Shown here: one piece after another, positions 59,841-64,000 of the stretch
Layout: every line of letters begins with the position of its first letter
Numbering within the stretch: position 1 is the first letter of the stretch
DNA from: Bradyrhizobium sp. 149
GTDB lineage: Bacteria > Pseudomonadota > Alphaproteobacteria > Rhizobiales > Xanthobacteraceae
Length of the DNA: 64,000 bases
NCBI RefSeq assembly: GCF_023073915.1
Contig: NZ_JADPKK010000022.1
Span: 1,550,001 to 1,614,000, forward strand
Reading direction: 5' to 3'
Notes under the pieces: model-generated
Seen by the model: only the letters and a program-made list of their open reading frames with translations
Told to the model about the DNA's origin: nothing
The model's database searches: none
Program-made: the position numbers and the translations under genes

Positions 59841-60716
59841 ATGAGCAGAGACACCTCGGTCGCGGCGCCCACAACAGGCGCGGCGACCGGCAGCATTGCA
59901 ACAGTCGCAGCCGGGACTTCGGTGCAGCTCTGGCGGCGACGCCTGCAAGCCGTCGCACTCGCCGCGATCGTGCCACTGTGCCTGTTGGCTCTCTGGCACG
60001 TGATGGTGCGCTGGAGCGGCACGCGCTTGATCCCGACGCCCTACGGCGTCGCCGTCATGATGTGGGATTTCGCCTTTGGCGGCATCTATGACGACGCCTA
60101 TAGCGGTTCGCTGCCGATCCATTTCTGGAAATCGGTGCAGCGGGTCTATGGCGGATTCTTTCTCGCCGCTGCGACCGGCATTCCGCTCGGCCTGATGCTC
60201 GGGCGCATTCCGCTGTTGCGCGCCATGCTCGATCCGATGCTGTCGCTGCTGCGTCCGGTGCCGGTCACGGCATGGCTGCCGCTGTCCATGATCTTTTTCG
60301 GACTGGGGCCGAAATCGGCGATCTTCCTGGTGTTTCTCGGCGCGTTCTTTCCGATCATGTTGAACACCGTGTTCGGCGTCAAATCGGTGGATGCCCGCCT
60401 GTTCGAAGCCGCCGAAATGCTCGGCTGTTCCGGCTCGCAAATGTTTCGCGCCGTGGTCCTGCCGGCTGCCCTGCCCAGCATCTTCAACGGCCTGCGGCTC
60501 GGCGCCGGCTTTGCCTGGATCCTGATCGTGGTCGGCGAAATGACCGGCGTGCCGGAAGGCCTCGGCGCCGTCATCATGGACGGCCGCACGCTTTCGCGCA
60601 CCGACCTGATCATCACAGGCATGATCATCATCGGCATCACCGGCTATCTCTCCGACCGGATCCTGGTCGTCATCTCCAAACATTTCCTCCGGTGGAGCCC
60701 GCAGCACAATGCTTGA
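59841..60716 (+). CDS. ABC transporter permease (SsuC/TauC type)
   Basis: 291 residues from ATG 59841 with GAGGA upstream; ATG 59808 is an in-frame alternative. Six membrane segments and the EAA loop FEAAEMLGCSGSQMFRAVVL are visible. Inner-membrane channel of the NMT1-type importer. The end overlaps the ATPase start by 8 bp. Confidence 0.92.
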   Translation: MSRDTSVAAPTTGAATGSIATVAAGTSVQLWRRRLQAVALAAIVPLCLLALWHVMVRWSGTRLIPTPYGVAVMMWDFAFGGIYDDAYSGSLPIHFWKSVQRVYGGFFLAAATGIPLGLMLGRIPLLRAMLDPMLSLLRPVPVTAWLPLSMIFFGLGPKSAIFLVFLGAFFPIMLNTVFGVKSVDARLFEAAEMLGCSGSQMFRAVVLPAALPSIFNGLRLGAGFAWILIVVGEMTGVPEGLGAVIMDGRTLSRTDLIITGMIIIGITGYLSDRILVVISKHFLRWSPQHNA

Positions 60717-61527
60717 TACGCCCGGTCAAAAAACAGCGGCGGTCCCCATATTGCGCGTCTCCGGCCTGCACAAGGAATTCGCCGCCCTCAATGGCACGGT
60801 CGAGGCGCTGCGCGATGTCGAGATCACCATCAACAAAGGGGAATTCATCTGCTTGCTGGGCGCATCCGGCTGCGGAAAATCGACCCTGCTGCGGATCATC
60901 GCCGGCTTTGAAAAAGCCACGCGCGGTTCGGTCACGGTCTACGGCACCGAGGTCACCGGACCCGGTGCCGACCGCGGCATGGTGTTCCAGGACTATGCGT
61001 TGTTTCCCTGGCTCACGGTGCTCGACAATATCAGCTTCGGCCCGCGCCAGCGCGGCGTACCGAAACCGACAATCGTCAAGGAGACCAAACGGTTTCTCGA
61101 CATGGTCGGCCTGACTGCTTTCGCCGACCGCTTTCCGCATCAATTGTCCGGGGGCATGAAGCAGCGGGTCGCGATCGCCCGCGTGCTCGCCAACGACACC
61201 GACATCTTGCTGATGGACGAACCGTTCGGCGCGCTCGATGCGCTGACCCGCAGCAAGCTGCAGGAAGAATTGATCGAGATCTGGAAGGCCACCAAGCTGA
61301 CGGTGATCTTCGTCACCCATTCGGTCGAGGAAGCGGTGGTGCTGGCCGACCGGATCGTCGTCATGACTGCCGGTCCCGGCCGCATCGACTGCCAGATGAA
61401 CATCGACCTGCCGCGCCCGCGCGACGTTTCCTCGCCGGAATTCAACGCGCTCCGCCGCGATGTGACGCGCCGCCTGACCAGCCACATCGGCAGCGCCGGG
61501 CCTGTGACCGCGACGGCGGATTCCTGA
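60709..61527 (+). CDS. ABC transporter ATPase (SsuB/TauB type)
   Basis: 272 residues with Walker A GASGCGKSTLL, signature LSGGMKQRVAIARVL, Walker B ILLMDEPFGALD and switch His in FVTHSVEEAVV. Energises the preceding permease. The start lies inside the permease end, the next gene begins 3 nt after its stop. Confidence 0.95.
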   Translation: MLDTPGQKTAAVPILRVSGLHKEFAALNGTVEALRDVEITINKGEFICLLGASGCGKSTLLRIIAGFEKATRGSVTVYGTEVTGPGADRGMVFQDYALFPWLTVLDNISFGPRQRGVPKPTIVKETKRFLDMVGLTAFADRFPHQLSGGMKQRVAIARVLANDTDILLMDEPFGALDALTRSKLQEELIEIWKATKLTVIFVTHSVEEAVVLADRIVVMTAGPGRIDCQMNIDLPRPRDVSSPEFNALRRDVTRRLTSHIGSAGPVTATADS

Positions 61528-61530
61528 GCA

Positions 61531-62409
61531 ATGACCGATACCGCCAAGCGCGCGCCGCGCGCCACGCCGATCTATCTGGACATGGACCGCGCCGCGCTCG
61601 ACGCCGCCTACAACAACAGCGCCGCCGTCACCGACAGCAGCGAGTGGCTGGCCGAGTGGCGCGCGCGCAGCGCTACTTCGCGTGCCATACGCGGCGCCCA
61701 ACTCGACGTGCCCTATGGCGACGGCCAGCGTGCCCGCCTCGACTATTTCCCTTGCGGCGAGATCGATGCGCCGCTGTTCGTGTTCATTCACGGCGGCTAT
61801 TGGCAGCGCAACGCCAAGGAAATATTTTCCTTCATCTCGGAAGGCCCCCGCGCCCATGGCATCGACGTCGCCGTGCTCGGCTATACGCTGGCGCCCGCGG
61901 CAAGGCTGTCCGGCATCGTCGAAGAGGTCCGCGAAGCCATCGCCCTCCTGGGTGCTCAGGCTGGTCGGTTTGGCTACGATCCGAACCGGATCTATGTCGG
62001 CGGCTGGTCCGCCGGCGGCCATCTGGCTGCCGTCGCCAGCGGCTGGCCGAACGTGCGTGGTGCGCTGGTGATCAGCGGCATTTTCGATCTCGAGCCGATC
62101 GCGCTGACCTACATCAACGACCCGCTTCAACTCGATCGGCACGAGATCGAAAGGTTCAGCCCGCTGCGCCTGTTGCGCCAAGGCGCCTCGCCGCAATGCC
62201 TGAGCGTCGGCGGCAACGAACTGAGCGAATTGCAGCGGCAGTCGCGCGCCTATGCGGAGGCGGCCGACAAACTCGGCCTGCCCGTCACGTTACGAATTCT
62301 TCCCGGCCACCACCATTTCTCGATCCTCGACGAGCTTGGAAAGGCCGACGGCGAACTGACCCTCGCCCTGTCGCGGCTCATTCGCGACGCGGAATTCTTC
62401 GGCCGTTGA
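61531..62409 (+). CDS. Alpha/beta-hydrolase, kynurenine-formamidase-like
   Basis: 292 residues. The oxyanion motif HGGYWQ and the nucleophile elbow GGWSAGGH match arylformamidase (AFMID)-type hydrolases; a late His in GHHHFSIL completes the triad. Cotranscribed with the ABC importer, it probably hydrolyses an imported amide, formamide or ester. A link to tryptophan degradation is not shown by neighbours. Confidence 0.88.
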   Translation: MTDTAKRAPRATPIYLDMDRAALDAAYNNSAAVTDSSEWLAEWRARSATSRAIRGAQLDVPYGDGQRARLDYFPCGEIDAPLFVFIHGGYWQRNAKEIFSFISEGPRAHGIDVAVLGYTLAPAARLSGIVEEVREAIALLGAQAGRFGYDPNRIYVGGWSAGGHLAAVASGWPNVRGALVISGIFDLEPIALTYINDPLQLDRHEIERFSPLRLLRQGASPQCLSVGGNELSELQRQSRAYAEAADKLGLPVTLRILPGHHHFSILDELGKADGELTLALSRLIRDAEFFGR

Positions 62410-62436
62410 ATCCGGGCCGGTGCGGCTGTGGCCAGC

Positions 62437-63447
62437 TCAAGCAACGGCGCGCGCGGTCGTAGTCGCGACGGCGCCGTCAAGGAAGCCCGTCAGCCGCTGC
62501 CGGATGATCTGCTCGGCCTCATTCATGATGCGATCGATCAGTTCCTTCACCGTCGGGATGTCCTTGATCAGCCCAACCACCATGCCGCAGCTCCAAGCGC
62601 CGGCGTCCATCTCGCCATCGACCATCACCCTCGGATAGACACCCGCCACCTGCTCGTGGATGTCCTCGATCTTGAGGCTCGCGCCCTTCTCGCGCTCGAC
62701 TTCGAGCAACTGAGTGACGCCCTTGTTCTTCAGCACGCGCTCGGTGTTGCGCAGCGCGCGCATCACCAGCACCGTGTCGAGCTCGGTGGCCTCGACCAGG
62801 GCCCGCTTCACGTTGGCGTGGACCGGCGCTTCCTTGGTCGCGACGAAGCGGGTCCCCATGTTCATGCCGGCGGCGCCCATCGACAACGCGGCAACGAGGC
62901 TGCGCGCATCCGCCATGCCGCCCGAGGCCACGAACGGGATCTTGAGCTCATCCGCCGCGCGCGGCAGCAGGATCATGTTCGGGATATCGTCCTCACCGGG
63001 ATGGCCGCCGCATTCGAAGCCGTCGACGCTGACGGCGTCGCAGCCGATTCTCTCGGCCTTGAGCGAATGCCGCACCGAGGTGCATTTGTGGATCACCTTG
63101 ATGCCCGCCGCCTTCAGCGCAGGCATGTACGCTTCCGGGCTGCGGCCGGCGGTCTCCACCGCCTTGACGCCGCCTTCCTTGATGGCGGCGATGTATTCCG
63201 GATAGGGCGGCGAAGTGAAGCTCGGCAGGAACGTCAGGTTCACACCGATCGGCTTGTCGGTCATGTCGCGGCAGCGCACGATTTCCTTTGCCAGCAACTC
63301 CGGCGTCCTCTGCGTGAGGCCGGTGATGATGCCGAGACCGCCGGCGTTCGACACCGCAGCTGCCAGCTCGGCGAAGCCGACATAGTGCATGCCGCCCTGG
63401 ATGATCGGATGCTGGATCCCGAACAGTTCAGTAATCGCTGTCTTCAC
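62437..63447 (-). CDS. Nitronate monooxygenase / 2-nitropropane dioxygenase family
   Basis: 336 residues. The FMN TIM barrel shows PIIQGGMHYVG at the N-terminus, ECGGHPGEDD with the catalytic His region, and ASGGMADARSLVAALSMGA for phosphate binding. The family oxidises nitronates or acts as enoyl reductase. It is 21 nt downstream of the thiolase gene on the same strand, which hints at a role in acyl-CoA metabolism. It converges with the hydrolase gene. Confidence 0.9.
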   Translation of the reverse strand: MKTAITELFGIQHPIIQGGMHYVGFAELAAAVSNAGGLGIITGLTQRTPELLAKEIVRCRDMTDKPIGVNLTFLPSFTSPPYPEYIAAIKEGGVKAVETAGRSPEAYMPALKAAGIKVIHKCTSVRHSLKAERIGCDAVSVDGFECGGHPGEDDIPNMILLPRAADELKIPFVASGGMADARSLVAALSMGAAGMNMGTRFVATKEAPVHANVKRALVEATELDTVLVMRALRNTERVLKNKGVTQLLEVEREKGASLKIEDIHEQVAGVYPRVMVDGEMDAGAWSCGMVVGLIKDIPTVKELIDRIMNEAEQIIRQRLTGFLDGAVATTTARAVA

Positions 63448-63468
63448 GTGTGCTTCTCCGCTTTCCGA

Positions 63469-64000
63469 TCAGTTGACGATTTCAAACAGGCCGGCCGCGC
63501 CCATGCCGCCGCCGATGCACATGGTCACCACGCCGTACTTCGCCTTGCGCCGCCGCCCCTCGATCAGGATGTGCCCCGCAAGCCGCGCGCCGGTCATGCC
63601 ATAGGGATGGCCGATCGCAATCGAGCCGCCGTTGACGTTGAGCTTGTCCGGATCGATGCCGAGCTTGTCGCGGCAGTAGATCACCTGGACGGCATAGGCT
63701 TCGTTCAGCTCCCAGAGATCGATGTCGTCGATCTTCAGACCGTGCCGCTTCAGCAGGCGCGGGATCGCAGCCACCGGGCCGATACCCATTTCGTCCGGCT
63801 CGACACCGGCCGCGACGAAGCCGCGGAAGATGCCGAGCGGCTTCAGGCCCTTCTTCGCGGCGATCCTGTCGCTCATGATCACGCAGGCCGATGCGCCGTC
63901 GGAAAGCTGGCTTGCATTGCCCGCCGTGATGGTCTTGCCTTCGAACACCGGCTTGATCTTCGCAAGGCCCTCCGCCGTGGTCTCGGGGCGCGGCCCTTCG
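63469..64000 (-). CDS. Thiolase (acetyl-CoA acetyltransferase), C-terminal part
   Basis: The frame is open through the right edge, so the N-terminal part, including the first catalytic Cys, is outside. Visible are the NEAYAVQ motif, the catalytic His in GSIAIGHPYGMTGAR and the second catalytic Cys in MCIGGGMGAAG. The enzyme degrades or condenses acyl-CoA thioesters. Cotranscribed with the nitronate monooxygenase-like gene. Confidence 0.92.
   Translation of the reverse strand, partial: EGPRPETTAEGLAKIKPVFEGKTITAGNASQLSDGASACVIMSDRIAAKKGLKPLGIFRGFVAAGVEPDEMGIGPVAAIPRLLKRHGLKIDDIDLWELNEAYAVQVIYCRDKLGIDPDKLNVNGGSIAIGHPYGMTGARLAGHILIEGRRRKAKYGVVTMCIGGGMGAAGLFEIVN

Overview
The window looks like the chromosome of a Bradyrhizobium-type alphaproteobacterium (Nitrobacteraceae). 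This is inferred from the high GC content, the many solute-binding-protein transporters, the general-stress (EcfG-type) promoter motifs, and small protein families I associate with that group. No rRNA, tRNA, CRISPR array, transposase or integrase was recognised.

1-5.9 kb (+): a tight operon with the end of a MoxR-type ATPase, a CoxE-like VWA protein, an amidohydrolase-2 enzyme, an AHL-lactonase-like metallohydrolase, an unusual SMP-30/isochorismatase fusion and an azoreductase-like flavoprotein. 5.9-12.7 kb: a thu-like sugar operon on the minus strand (solute-binding protein, two permeases, Gfo/Idh dehydrogenase, ThuA protein, LacI regulator; no ATPase), diverging from an SDR dehydrogenase. 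12.8-19 kb: an orphan branched-chain-type binding protein, copy A of a ~620-bp dispersed repeat, a ketopantoate-reductase-like protein, and an HTH/YkgJ protein next to a HerA-like ATPase.

19-22.5 kb: a TonB-dependent receptor and a NiCoT permease behind a perfect NikR-type operator, so predicted nickel uptake. 22.6-30.5 kb (-): a flavin monooxygenase, two AhpD/CMD-like proteins and a Liv-type ABC transporter with fused LivH-LivM permease, preceded by a MetQ-like binding protein. 30.9-32.7 kb: an orphan Tat-exported peptide-binding protein.

32.7-45 kb: a stress and storage-carbon region with small proteins, a YciE-like ferritin-fold protein, an SDR, TreZ, GlgX, a DUF3606 protein, a small secreted protein, a manganese catalase fused to a YciE-like domain, and an Mfd-like helicase. 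At least three transcription units carry exact GGAAC-N16-CGTT promoters, one apparently bidirectional. 45-47.3 kb holds small unknown proteins and a candidate small RNA.

47.6-53.6 kb: a TRAP transporter operon with a type II dehydroquinase and an uncharacterised protein, a divergent GntR regulator and an SMP-30 lactonase. 53.6-58.5 kb: copy B of the dispersed repeat, then a low-GC three-gene cassette (Ser/Thr kinase, compact UvrD-like helicase, unknown protein) with overlapping reading frames. This is the strongest candidate for an undescribed system, possibly anti-phage. 58.7-64 kb: an NMT1/SsuA-type ABC transporter with a kynurenine-formamidase-like hydrolase, a nitronate monooxygenase, and the C-terminal part of a thiolase cut by the window edge.
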